Shown: in pieces, positions 35,347 through 44,033 of the stretch
Numbering within the stretch: the stretch's first letter is position 1
Layout: each line of letters opens with the position of its first letter
NCBI GenBank assembly: GCA_947474855.1
Contig: CANJKV010000003.1
Span: 1 to 64,000, forward strand
From: Aurantimonadaceae bacterium
GTDB lineage: Bacteria > Pseudomonadota > Alphaproteobacteria > Rhizobiales > Rhizobiaceae
Length of the DNA: 64,000 bases
Reading direction: 5' to 3'
Program-made: the position numbers and the translations under genes
The notes under the pieces: model-generated
What the model saw: the letters and a program-made list of their open reading frames with translations, nothing else
Databases searched by the model: none
What the model was told of the DNA's origin: nothing

Positions 35347-35765
35347 GGCTACGACTCACCGAGGCAGCCGACCGAGACATCGAGCGCATCCTCGAGGATA
35401 CGTTGGAGTTTTTCGGCCCGAACCAGTTGAAGGCCTATTCAGCATTGATCGAGCAGGCGCTCGGGCGGGTCGGGACAGATCCAAGGGGGCTCGTCACGTC
35501 GGAGCGCGAGGACATCGGCCCCGGCGTGCGCTCCCTACGGTTGGCCGACGTGGCGAGGCGCAGGGGTGCGGCATCCCACAGCCTCTACTTCCTGCCCCGG
35601 GCCGACGATGCGGACGCTGTCACGGTCGTCTTGCGCGTGCTCCACGATCGGATGGAACCCCGGCAGCGTGTCGCCTTGGCCATCCTCGACCGGGCACCCA
35701 ACGCTCCTCCCGACGAAGGCGACGAGCCGCTCGACGCGCAGGGAGCGTCCCCGGGTCTCCGCTAG
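35343..35765 (+). CDS. parE: ParE-type toxin
   Basis: A 140-residue protein starting with TTG inside the parD stop. The first 95 residues follow the RelE/ParE fold (RLTEAADRDIERILEDTLEF, ALIEQALGRVGTDPRG, GPGVRSLRLADVARR, HSLYFLPRAD, VTVVLRVLHDRMEP). ParE toxins inhibit DNA gyrase. The 45 residues after RVLHDRMEP are unusual and may be a read-through extension into the IS1595 remnant, which ends at 35762 on the other strand. The toxin core is complete. Confidence 0.85.
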   Translation: MRLRLTEAADRDIERILEDTLEFFGPNQLKAYSALIEQALGRVGTDPRGLVTSEREDIGPGVRSLRLADVARRRGAASHSLYFLPRADDADAVTVVLRVLHDRMEPRQRVALAILDRAPNAPPDEGDEPLDAQGASPGLR

Positions 35766-36350
35766 TCCCGCAGGGCCACGCCCGATCCGGGGAGAAGGTG
35801 TCGCCAGAGGCCCGCGACGACCTCCTCCCTGCTGGCGCGGGGCGGATGTCGGTAGCGGGCGGTCGAGCGCTCCTCGCCCGCCCGCCGCGTCGGCAATGCC
35901 GGGCGCGTCGGCTTGCCCCTGACGTAGCGCACGTCGGTGCGCGGACCGATCTCGTCGAGCGCGTCGAGGAGGTCCATGCCCTCCTGCCGCGCCAGCGCCT
36001 TGGCCATCGACAGGCGGTCCGGCGACACCATGGCGAGGATCTGAGCCCGGTGCGCCCGCCGCCATTCCGAGGTGTCGCCGACGATGTCGCGGTAGGTGGT
36101 CCGCGGCAGCGACTGCCCGACGCCGAGGAGGCGGTCCATGGCCGACTGGAACGAGCGCCTGCGGTTCCAGCGGAAGACGAACTCGTTGAGGTAGGCGTTC
36201 ATGTGCTTCTCGCGGAAGCCGTGGAAGGTGCCGAGCGCCCAGCGCTTCTGGTTCGAGAAGACGCGGTGGACGCGCTCGAAGGTCACGTGCGCGGGCAGCG
36301 CGTTGCGGCCGCTGAGGTTGCGCGGCACGTGGCGGCGCGCCGGGATGTGG
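35762..36350 (-). pseudogene. ISXO2/IS1595-type transposase remnant
   Basis: The minus-strand frame carries the conserved C-terminal part of an ISXO2-like DDE transposase: VHRVFSNQKRWALGTFHGFR, KHMNAYLNEFVFRWNRRRSF and TTYRDIVGDTSEW. The N-terminal zinc ribbon and the first two catalytic residues are absent. About 100 residues after the conserved part (from SEWRRAHRAQ) do not match the family and may be fusion to foreign sequence. The remnant abuts repeat copy C (36361-36438). It cannot be active. Confidence 0.7.
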
Positions 36351-36360
36351 ATCGGCGCAC

Positions 36361-36438
36361 AGCTTCGACGCCGATAGGGGCAGTAACCTGTTGAGCGGAT
36401 TGACCTCGACCTGGTCGGCGCGCATCTCCGATCAACAA
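36361..36438 (-). repeat. 80-nt structured repeat, copy C
   Basis: Read on the minus strand this is TTGATCGGAGATGCGCGCCG through AACAGGTTACTGCCCC to ATCGGCGTCGAAGCT. It matches copies A and B over most of its length. It touches the IS1595 remnant at its left side. Confidence 0.65.
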
Positions 36439-36516
36439 CAACGATCTTAGAGAGCGACGGAACCTTGATCGTCTCACAAAGACGTCCGCGGGTCGCAAGC
36501 GCCTTAAGACTTCTCG

Positions 36517-36924
36517 ATGACACGCAGAAAGCAGTATGCCGCCTTGCCTTATCGGGAGGAGGAGGGAAAACTGAACGTCCTGTTGATCACCTCGCGCGAG
36601 ACCGGACGATGAGTCATTCCGAAGGGCAGGCCGACGAAGAACCGCAACCCGCACAGGGCGGCCGCGATCGAGGCCTACGAGGAAGCGGGTGTGATCGGCA
36701 CGGCTGACAAGCGGCCGCTCGGCGCTTACGACTACGAGAAGCGTCTTGAGAGTGGCGCAACCATTCCTTGCAACACCACTGTTTTTCCGCTGCCCGTTGA
36801 GCGGCTGGAGGATAGGTGGCCCGAAGCCGGCCAGCGTGAACGCCTATGGTTCGAGCCTGAGAAAGCGGCCGGCGTCGTGAATGAGCCCAATCTGGCGTTG
36901 ATCCTGCGCTCGTTGCGAGCATAG
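36517..36924 (+). pseudogene. NUDIX hydrolase gene with an in-frame TGA
   Basis: A 135-codon frame starts at ATG 36517 (MTRRKQYAALPYREEEGKLN) and continues LLITSRETGR, then TGA at 36610-36612, then VIPKGRPTKNRNPHRAAAIE with AYEEAGVIG to RSLRA. Homologues as I recall have Trp at the TGA position (GRWVIPKG), and TGG to TGA is a single change. The NUDIX box (KG-x5-E-like) is otherwise complete. A protein starting at GTG 36613 would lack the first strands. Expect loss of function unless the stop is read through or is a sequencing error. Confidence 0.75.
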
Positions 36925-36947
36925 GAGCAACGGAGCCCATCAGTGGA

Positions 36948-36967
36948 AAGGCGGCTTGAGCCGCCTT
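36948..36967 (+). terminator. hairpin after the NUDIX gene
   Basis: AAGGCGGC-TTGA-GCCGCCTT is a perfect 8-bp stem with a tetraloop, 24 bases after the NUDIX stop codon. The following bases (CATGATG) are not a U-tract, but the stem itself supplies TT. Confidence 0.6.
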
Positions 36968-37031
36968 CATGATGTCCCTCAGGGTACCCAGTCCTCGACA
37001 CCCGGCCGCTGTGTGTCGTCAAGCCTTCGGA

Positions 37032-37056
37032 GGAACAAGCACCTCTCGGTCCCGTT
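37032..37056 (+). promoter_or_regulatory. EcfG-type general stress promoter
   Basis: GGAAC (37032-37036), a 16-base spacer and CGTT (37053-37056) match the promoter of the alphaproteobacterial general stress sigma factor EcfG. It lies 75 bases before the BON-protein start, in keeping with the stress genes that follow. Confidence 0.7.
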
Positions 37057-37130
37057 GTCCTCGCATCCCCTACGAGACCAAGCATCCTGAGTGGGCTTGC
37101 GGGACAATCGGCAAGACAAGGGAGGCCACA

Positions 37131-38162
37131 ATGGCCGATGAAAGGCGCTATGGCGGCTATGGCCGCGACTGGAACGGCCGCCGGGACGATGAGTACCGCA
37201 GTTCGGATCGCTCCAGCCGATCAGGCTATGGAGGCGAAGGCCGCTCAGGTGGGTACTACGGCGATCAGGATCGTGATCGCTCCAACCAATATGGGCGCGG
37301 TGGCCAGAGTGGCTACGGCGAAGACGATTATGGATTTGGCCGCAGCCGGTCCGGCGACTCTGGCAGATTGAGCGGCTATGAAGCCTGGGATCGGGATTAT
37401 GGAAGCGAACGCTACGGCGGCGGTTCCGAAGGTCGCGGTTCCGACTACGACGCCTCGCGGAGCAGCTACCCTTCAGACTATTCACGCGGCTACGGACAAG
37501 GCAGCTACAGCGGCGTGGATTTCGACCGCTCGCGCTCGGGCTCCTACCGTGCAAGCTCCTATGGCGAGCGCTCAGGTTCTTATGACCGCGACTATGGCGC
37601 TCGCACTTCGAGAATGGGTCAATCGCCCGATTACGGCTATGGCCGCGACCGTGACTACTCGGAACGTGGCCGCGGCGAGCGCGGCTTCATGGATCGCATG
37701 GGCGACGAGATCTCGTCCTGGTTCGGCGACGAGGATGCCGCCCGGCGGCGCGAGCAGGACCAACGCCATTCCGGCAAGGGTCCGCGCAGCTACACCCGCT
37801 CGGACGATCGCATCAAGGATGACGTCAACGACCGCCTGACCGACGACCACTACGTCGATGCTTCTGACATCGAGGTCAGCGTCAAGGATCGCGAGGTCAC
37901 GCTGAACGGTTACGTCTCAAGCCGGGACGAGAAGCGTCGGGCAGAAGATTGCGCCGAGCGCGTGTCCGGCGTCACCCATGTCCAGAACAACCTACGCGTC
38001 CAATCCAGCGCCGGCTCGACCATATCGGGAACGGGAACAGCTATGGGCATGGGGGCTGGGACCAGCACAGGCAGGACCAGCGGCAGTTCTCTGTCCGAGA
38101 CCGGTTCCGCGACGGGAACAAGTTCGGCTTTGGGCACCACCAAGTCAGGCACCAGCTCGTAG
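37131..38162 (+). CDS. BON-domain protein with a Ser/Gly/Tyr/Arg-rich N-terminal region
   Basis: A 343-residue protein. Residues 1-205 are a low-complexity stretch of Tyr-Gly-Arg-Ser-Asp repeats. SWFGDEDAARRREQDQR (about 218) is a motif of this family, followed by a BON domain at about 243-308 (DDRIKDDVNDRLTDDHYVDA, VSVKDREVTLNGYVSSRDEK). The tail is Gly/Thr/Ser-rich. BON domains bind phospholipid or act in envelope stress; no signal peptide is visible. GGGAGG precedes the ATG. An EcfG-type promoter is upstream and a terminator follows at 38191. Confidence 0.85.
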   Translation: MADERRYGGYGRDWNGRRDDEYRSSDRSSRSGYGGEGRSGGYYGDQDRDRSNQYGRGGQSGYGEDDYGFGRSRSGDSGRLSGYEAWDRDYGSERYGGGSEGRGSDYDASRSSYPSDYSRGYGQGSYSGVDFDRSRSGSYRASSYGERSGSYDRDYGARTSRMGQSPDYGYGRDRDYSERGRGERGFMDRMGDEISSWFGDEDAARRREQDQRHSGKGPRSYTRSDDRIKDDVNDRLTDDHYVDASDIEVSVKDREVTLNGYVSSRDEKRRAEDCAERVSGVTHVQNNLRVQSSAGSTISGTGTAMGMGAGTSTGRTSGSSLSETGSATGTSSALGTTKSGTSS

Positions 38163-38190
38163 GTCGCCACAGACATATAGCACATCAGGA

Positions 38191-38219
38191 CGCCTCCCGC
38201 TTCTCGCTGGAGGCGTTTT
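38191..38219 (+). terminator. Rho-independent terminator
   Basis: CGCCTCC (38191-38197) pairs with GGAGGCG (38209-38215) around an 11-base loop and is followed by TTTT. It is 28 bases after the BON gene stop codon. Confidence 0.75.
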
Positions 38220-38288
38220 GCCCGCTGCGCATTCCCGCAGCTCTCACTCGCTGAAAGCTTTCAACAGATACTGCAAGGGACGAGTACG

Positions 38289-38792
38289 ATGGGCCTCTTC
38301 ACCAAAGACATCGAGACGCTGAACGACGCATTCGTTCACGTGCTCCAGACAACCTACTACGCTGAAAGGCAGATCACCGAGGCGTTGCCGACGATGATCG
38401 ACAATGCAACTTCTCCCGAGCTCAAGCAGGGCTTCCAGACGCATTTGCGGGAAACCGAGAACCAGATCAAGCGACTGGAGCAGGTATTCCGTATGCATGG
38501 TGCCGAGCCTGAGGAGGCGACCTGCCCGGCGATAGACGGCATCATCAAAGCCGGCAACTCCATGGCCGGCAACATCGCCGATAAGCAAGTACTCGACGCC
38601 GCGCTCACCAACGCCGCACAAATGGTCGAGCACTACGAGATCGCGCAGTATGGCACTCTGATCGCGTGGGCGCGAGAACTGGGCCGTGAAGACTGCGCCA
38701 GCGTCTTGGCGGAAACGCTCTCTGAGGAGAAGGCGACAGACGCCAAGCTCACTCAGCTCGCGGAGAGCCGGGTGAATCGCAAGGCGGCGTAA
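38289..38792 (+). CDS. YciE/YciF-type ferritin-like stress protein (DUF892)
   Basis: A 167-residue four-helix protein. LYAE-like iron ligand helices are present: DAFVHVLQTTYYAERQITEA, LRETENQIKRLEQVF, MVEHYEIAQYGTLIAWAREL and EEKATDAKLTQLAE. Glu and His in these helices would bind a di-iron site. Family members are induced by the general stress response. It follows the BON gene and its terminator, so it needs its own promoter in the 69-base gap after the terminator. The start is well supported by family length. Confidence 0.88.
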   Translation: MGLFTKDIETLNDAFVHVLQTTYYAERQITEALPTMIDNATSPELKQGFQTHLRETENQIKRLEQVFRMHGAEPEEATCPAIDGIIKAGNSMAGNIADKQVLDAALTNAAQMVEHYEIAQYGTLIAWARELGREDCASVLAETLSEEKATDAKLTQLAESRVNRKAA

Positions 38793-39032
38793 GCCAGTCT
38801 GGGATACCGTACCGGCTTTCGGGACAGCGGTCGAGAGCTGCTGCCCCGCCGTGGGGGTCAGTTCCTCATGTCGTTGAGGGGCCAGTTTACCGTGTCGTCG
38901 GACATGGAGCGCTGCACCGCATGACAGCGTGATCCAGTAAGCTGACCGTCCGCTCCGTGGCGGCCCCTATGAGGTGGTGAAGGACGCCGTTCGGACCCGC
39001 GGCGGAGCCCCCCGAATGTCCAAGCCTTTGTC
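38793..39032. other. intergenic region
   Basis: Nothing with a recognised domain is seen between the YciE gene and repeat copy B. Confidence 0.4.
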
Positions 39033-39113
39033 TGCCTGTTGATCGGCGATTCGTGACGACCAGCTTGAGGTCAGTGCGCTCAACAGTTTACCGCGCCGAT
39101 CGGCGTCGAAGCT
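39033..39113 (+). repeat. 80-nt structured repeat, copy B
   Basis: TGCCTGTTGATCGGCGATTC through CTCAACAGTTTACCGCGCCG to ATCGGCGTCGAAGCT. Of the five copies it has the most regular fold: GATCGGCG pairs with CGCCGATC, and TTGAG with CTCAA inside. It lies 76 bases before the duplication bordering the inverted-repeat element at 39197. Confidence 0.7.
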
Positions 39114-39196
39114 ACGCACCGATCCACAGATGGCTGACCTTTGGCGCGAGCAGGATGGCCCCAAGCCGATCCTGCCCCGCCTTCATTCGGACAATT

Positions 39197-39838
39197 GGCA
39201 ATCGCGCAAGCGGGGTTGCTCGAGCGGCTCCATCGTCCCGCGAGCGCAACCGCTGTTCCCGCTTGTCCGGGGTCGCTGGCCGGGTCACCCTGGATGCATG
39301 AACGTCCAGGTCCGCACCTTCCACGACCGCCTCGACGACCATCCCGCCCCGGGGCGCGATGGCGGCCGACTTCGGCAGGGCGCAGCGCTGGCTCCACGCC
39401 CAGTCGCGCAGGGGCCGGACGAGGACGGGCGACCCTGCCAAGGACCACGGGCGCGGCTACGGCGCCCACGGCATGATCGCCAAGCAGTGGGAACACTGCT
39501 GGCGCGACCTCGTGGGCAAGGCCCCGAGTGGATCGGCCGAGGCCACGCGTGGGCGCAGTGGAGGAAGGTCGCAATCGGCAGGAGGCCCGTCCTGACAGGA
39601 CGCACCGGGCCGGGAGTACGTCCCGTCCGACCCGTCGTGAGCGCGGGGGGCGCGAATCCCTCGTCCGCACGGCGAGGCGGAGCCCAGCGCCCCGTCCGGT
39701 GGGGGCGCCGCGATGCGCCTCGGGCGGACCCCGGCCATGGCCTCGAGCCCCGGCCGGACCGCCGCTCGGAGACCCCCGCGGTGCTGGGGGCGCAAGGGAG
39801 CGCTCAGATCCTTGAGCAACCCCGTTTGCGCGATAGCC
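39197..39838. mobile_element. 642-bp non-autonomous element with terminal inverted repeats
   Basis: The left end GGCAATCGCGCAAGCGGGGT (continuing to 39224) and the right end (39811-39838), read on the minus strand, GGCTATCGCGCAAACGGGGT, agree in 25 of 28 positions. The element is flanked by GGACAATT (39189-39196) and GGACAATG (39839-39846), apparent 8-bp target duplications with one later change. Inside there is no transposase-like frame. It is thus a MITE or a gutted insertion sequence, perhaps mobilised by an IS1595- or IS256-type transposase, which make 8-bp duplications. Confidence 0.75.
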
Positions 39839-39846
39839 GGACAATG

Positions 39847-40147
39847 ACGTTGCCGGGATGGTCTACAGTGCCTACGAACGCGCGGCTTCCGCGCCGATTG
39901 GCGCGACCACCTGTTGCGCGGGCTGAGCTCGCAACGGTCGTCTCGCACCCTCAATGAACGCTCTTGCGCGACTGCGCAGTCATGAAAGCTGGCTGACGTC
40001 GCGAAGTCGAGCTCCCAAGGTCAGCCTGGCTCCTTGCAGAGTTCGCGCAATCACTTGCAACGGCCCCGCAAATCCTTGAATTCACGGCTGCCGGGGTCAG
40101 CGATGCGGGTGGGTCGGCAGGGTGCCGTTGACGCCCGCCGGATGGCG
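39847..40147. other. intergenic region
   Basis: About 300 bases between the inverted-repeat element and the end of the large gene, with no supported feature. Confidence 0.4.
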
Positions 40148-43100
40148 TCATCCCACACCCGGGGCCGGGACGCCGTCCCTGTACCGCCTGAACCGCTCGT
40201 GTTGAAGGCGGGCGAGGATCCGCCAGAGCGGGAGCGGCATCGGCTCGGCGAGAGACCTCAGGCGATTGACGTCGAACTCCCATTGCAGGAGACGCCTGCG
40301 CCTCTCGTCCTCCTCCAGCTCGGTGTTCTCCACGAAGGTGCGGTTCATCTTCGCGCGCTCCAGCCGGAGCCGCAGGCCGGCCCGGACCCGCCGCCCGAGG
40401 CCGACGAGCAGCGCGTCCGCCTCCGCCAGGAACGCCTCGGCGATTCGCAGGCGTGTCGCCAGGTTGTCGCCGTTGCTCAGGAGCCGGAGCATGGTGGCCT
40501 CGAGGACGATCTGGGCCGAGCGCTCCCTGCTGAAGCGGAACAGGTTCCGCGAAAGTCCGTCCAGGGTCCGTCGGGCCTGCTGGCTGAAGACGCTCGGTTC
40601 GTTGCCGGCACGGCACCGCTTGGCCGCAGAGCGACGTCCCTCAAGCTTCAGGGCGACGCGCACGATCTGTCGGGCGGCGTTGCCGGACGCGAGGTAATGG
40701 ATTCCGAGCGGATCCATCGAGAAGGTGGCGAGCCGCAGTTGCTCGGACAGGACGAGCCGGGCGAACGACGAGCAGAAGAGTTCGTCGATGCGCTCCTCCA
40801 GCGTGTCCTCCGGACCCGACAGGAACGCCCTCATGATCGGCAGCCTGCCCTCGCCCGATGAACCGACGTCCGCCGGGCGGTTGAGCTTGCCGGCCGCCCC
40901 CGCAAGGTCCGCGACGGTCGCCCCGAGCTCGCCGAGGCGGGCATAGACGTCGCTGATCTCGTGGAGGACCGCCGCCGCGCTTCGGCCGTCCCCGAGGCGA
41001 GCCGCGACCTCGCCGATCTCGGGGGGCATCGCGAAGGCGTTGGGGGGCAGTCTCGGCGTGGCGGTCCCGAGTCTCGGGTCCGGCGGCCTCAGCACGGCCA
41101 GGTACCTGCGGGCCTGCCGCTCCAGCGCCTCGTCCAGCGCCGCCTTGAGCCCCTCGCCGTCGCCGCACGCCGTGAGCGCGCGCGAGATGCGGCTCTCGAC
41201 GGCCGCGGCATCGATGCTCTCGCCGCTCAGGAGCCTGATCTCGAACAGCCGCTTGAAGGCCCCGTGCGGGATCTCCGGTCCGAGGGAGGCCCGGGCTGAC
41301 GAGGTTCCGACATCCGGCGCGGACAGGAGGGTCCCCTCGGCCGTCGGCACCTCGCCGACCGCGAGGTAGCTCTGCGCGAGGGCGGCCCGGTGGTCCGCGG
41401 GAATGTCGGCGAAGCCCCTTCCGAGCCGCCCCATCCACTCGACCAGCCCCGCGCCCATGGGCGGAGCCGGGTCCGGCCGGATGGCCTTCGGCCAGAGCTG
41501 CCAGGGTTCGTCGAAGTAGGTGAGGATGTCCCCCTTCAACTCGTCGAGGCCGTAAAGCCGCGACAGGTTCCACGCTGGGGGGTTCTCGATCAATCTCCGA
41601 TAGCAGAAGGCGTAGAGATACAGCCAGAACTGCGAGGGCCTCGAGGAGGTCACCAACGACCGGGTGCCGAACTCGAGGTCGTCGTCGACCGACATCGCGC
41701 CGGACGCGTCGATGGACACGGGGATGCTCTGGAGGCCGCTGTAGATCACCGAGAGCATGCGCCGCCACGGCCGGATCGACTGGAGGCCCGTGTTGTCGAG
41801 GTGTCGGAGGGAGATCGTCTGCTGGGTCAGCGCGTCCTCGGCGAGGAGGCGGTGGACGGCGTGGAAGTCCCGCCGGGAAAGCCGCCTTGCGGCCGCGTCG
41901 CGCGCGAGGAGCTTCGTCTCCGGGAACAGGTAGTCGACCGACCGGGCGGACGTGTCGTCGCCGTCCGTGGCCGACAGGCCGTACTCGAGCGGGTGGGACG
42001 ATCCACCCTTCGGGGAGGTCCCGTCGAGGCCCTCGAAGGCGTCGTTGCGCACCAGCCCGAGGATGGGAAGGGCGTGCCCGCACAGGCGGTCGATCTCCGC
42101 CGCCAGCTCCCCCCGCCCCTCGCTCGCGGCCATCTCCGGCAGCACCGTCCACGGGACGGTGCGCCCGGCCCGCGCGAGGCGGCGCAGCGTGCCTGGCCGC
42201 AAGCCGTCCGGGGTCATCGACACGACGAGTGCGATCTCCAGCCAGAGGGGCGAACGCTCGGCAAGGATCGCGAGGAAGGCCTCGACCGCTTTGTCGACAA
42301 TGACGAGGCGGCGCCCGCTGAAGCGCCGGACGAGCTCGTCTACGCGCGCGGGGAACCTGTCGGGATCGAGTTCCAGCGCGACGCTCAGGACCGCCTCGAC
42401 GAGGTTGATGGCGTCCGTGCCGTCCGACTTGAAACCGTCGGCTTGCGAGACGCGCCGCAGGGCGTGCCCGATGGTGTCGCCGTCCCTTCCGTCGCCCGTC
42501 GGCGGGTGCACCCGGTTCCTGTCGACCGCGCCCGACCACTCCGCCCCGTCGAGGATGGGCAGGCGGAACGTCTGGGGCGAGACGGCTCCCGGCACCCGGG
42601 CCAACCGCTTGAGGCGGACCTCGTCGAGGCGCTCGTTGGACGTCACCACGATCCGGTTGTCGCGGAACGTCGCCAGGTCCAGGGTCGGGTCCCCGCCCAT
42701 CGGCGGCTCGAGAAGGCGCGCCCAGAGCGAGTCGAGGTAGTCGTCGGCGATCCTGCGTTCCAGCAGCGTCATCCGGTCGTCGACGTGGTGACCGTCGAAG
42801 ACGAGGATCGCGGGCCGCTCGGCGAGGGAGAGCCGGATGCGATGGACCACGTCAAACAGGCCATCGGCATCCGACATCGGCGCGCCGCCCCCGGCATCCC
42901 CGCTGTCCCGCCCCTCTGCGAAGGCGCGCAGGCGGCCCAGCACCTGCGAGATGTTGAGGATCTCGAACCCGCCCGAAGCGGTCCGCGTCCGCGTCGGCAG
43001 GAGGAGGGTCCTCCTCTCCTCCCGCGCCAGGTCGCCGACCCACCGCGCGCAGGCGGAGAGCCCGAACCAGAGGCCCTTGCCGTGGATGTTGACGAAGGTC

Positions 43101-43756
43101 GGCTTCCCGGCCCCCTTCGCGAGCGCGCCCTCCACCCATGCGGCGAAACCCGCGCGATCGGGTGCCGACATGAGGAAGTCCCCACCGCCCCTTCCACCGC
43201 TCCCCGCGCCCGCCGCCTCCACGGTCGGCGGATCCTGCGACCCGTCGACGGCCCCGGCATCCCCGCGCAACCAGGCGACATAGGCGTCGATCGCGTCTGG
43301 TCCGACGAACGGGCGCCCGAACATGGCCCGCTCGGTCTCCTGATCCAACGAGGGAAGCCCGCGGCGCCTCGCCACGAGGGTCGAGATGCCGCGCTCGAAC
43401 CTCCGGAGCTTGAAGCCGCCGACGCGATGATGGGCGATCTGGACGATCTTCTGGATGTTGCCCCCGTGCGTCGGCATCCGCCGCTGCCTGCGCTCGTCCG
43501 GCTCGAGCTTGCGGGCCTCCCTCGCCACGTCGCCAAAGAAGGTGCCGCGCTGCTCGCCGACGAGGGCCTCGATGCAGAGGAGGCGCGGGATGATCCCGAG
43601 ATCGCCTCCCGTGGCCATCAGCAGCCCCAGGGGTTTGCGGCAGACGATCCGCGCGCCACCCGCCTCCACCTCGAGCGGCTTCTCCCCGAGGCTCTCGGGA
43701 AAGCCCCTGCGCGCGAGCTCGGCCCACAGGAGACGCACGTCATCGAGATCGGCCAT
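40148..43756 (-). CDS. large protein with degenerate P-loop ATPase features, unknown system
   Basis: A 1202-residue soluble protein with no signal peptide or membrane helix. After a 215-residue N-terminal region, FVNIHGKGLWFGLSA occupies the place of a Walker A loop but lacks GK(S/T). AILVFDGHHVDDR follows as a Walker B-like strand, and NRIVVTSNERLDEVRLKRLA resembles a sensor strand. The remaining 750 residues are helical with few landmarks. This resembles STAND-like or other large P-loop proteins only in outline. It is divergent from the membrane and VirD4-like operon, and the shared 277-base region with two GTAC-N5-GTAC sites argues for joint regulation. ATG 43756 is the first methionine of the protein-like region. 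Confidence 0.7.
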   Translation of the reverse strand: MADLDDVRLLWAELARRGFPESLGEKPLEVEAGGARIVCRKPLGLLMATGGDLGIIPRLLCIEALVGEQRGTFFGDVAREARKLEPDERRQRRMPTHGGNIQKIVQIAHHRVGGFKLRRFERGISTLVARRRGLPSLDQETERAMFGRPFVGPDAIDAYVAWLRGDAGAVDGSQDPPTVEAAGAGSGGRGGGDFLMSAPDRAGFAAWVEGALAKGAGKPTFVNIHGKGLWFGLSACARWVGDLAREERRTLLLPTRTRTASGGFEILNISQVLGRLRAFAEGRDSGDAGGGAPMSDADGLFDVVHRIRLSLAERPAILVFDGHHVDDRMTLLERRIADDYLDSLWARLLEPPMGGDPTLDLATFRDNRIVVTSNERLDEVRLKRLARVPGAVSPQTFRLPILDGAEWSGAVDRNRVHPPTGDGRDGDTIGHALRRVSQADGFKSDGTDAINLVEAVLSVALELDPDRFPARVDELVRRFSGRRLVIVDKAVEAFLAILAERSPLWLEIALVVSMTPDGLRPGTLRRLARAGRTVPWTVLPEMAASEGRGELAAEIDRLCGHALPILGLVRNDAFEGLDGTSPKGGSSHPLEYGLSATDGDDTSARSVDYLFPETKLLARDAAARRLSRRDFHAVHRLLAEDALTQQTISLRHLDNTGLQSIRPWRRMLSVIYSGLQSIPVSIDASGAMSVDDDLEFGTRSLVTSSRPSQFWLYLYAFCYRRLIENPPAWNLSRLYGLDELKGDILTYFDEPWQLWPKAIRPDPAPPMGAGLVEWMGRLGRGFADIPADHRAALAQSYLAVGEVPTAEGTLLSAPDVGTSSARASLGPEIPHGAFKRLFEIRLLSGESIDAAAVESRISRALTACGDGEGLKAALDEALERQARRYLAVLRPPDPRLGTATPRLPPNAFAMPPEIGEVAARLGDGRSAAAVLHEISDVYARLGELGATVADLAGAAGKLNRPADVGSSGEGRLPIMRAFLSGPEDTLEERIDELFCSSFARLVLSEQLRLATFSMDPLGIHYLASGNAARQIVRVALKLEGRRSAAKRCRAGNEPSVFSQQARRTLDGLSRNLFRFSRERSAQIVLEATMLRLLSNGDNLATRLRIAEAFLAEADALLVGLGRRVRAGLRLRLERAKMNRTFVENTELEEDERRRRLLQWEFDVNRLRSLAEPMPLPLWRILARLQHERFRRYRDGVPAPGVG

Positions 43757-44033
43757 GGCGGCACCCGGCGAGGTGGAGACGTCGCACCTTACCCTACGTC
43801 CGGTCCGCGGCAAGCGCGTCGGTACGATCGGTACGGATTTCCCGCCGGAGCCGCCCGGTCGCGGAAAGCGGACGCGCGAAAGGTACGGACAGTACGTTGA
43901 GATCGCCGCGCCGCCGGCCGGGACGCGAAGGTACCCGCCGAACCGACGAATCTTAACGGATTACCGACGATATCGGACGACGCGGCCCCGCGGTCCGCCG
44001 ATGATGCGGCCATCGAAGACCAAGGAGGTCGAG
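43757..44033. promoter_or_regulatory. divergent promoter region with paired GTAC sites
   Basis: GTAC-N5-GTAC occurs at 43822-43834 and again at 43883-43895, 61 bases apart (six helical turns). The first is GTACGATCGGTAC, the second GTACGGACAGTAC. A single GGTACC is at 43930. They are likely binding sites for a dimeric regulator controlling both directions. The right-hand gene has AAGGAGG before its ATG. Confidence 0.55.

Noticed and set aside
39130-39957. Long frames inside the inverted-repeat element
   Set aside because: No DDE, HTH or other transposase motif appears in any frame; composition fits non-coding GC-rich DNA.
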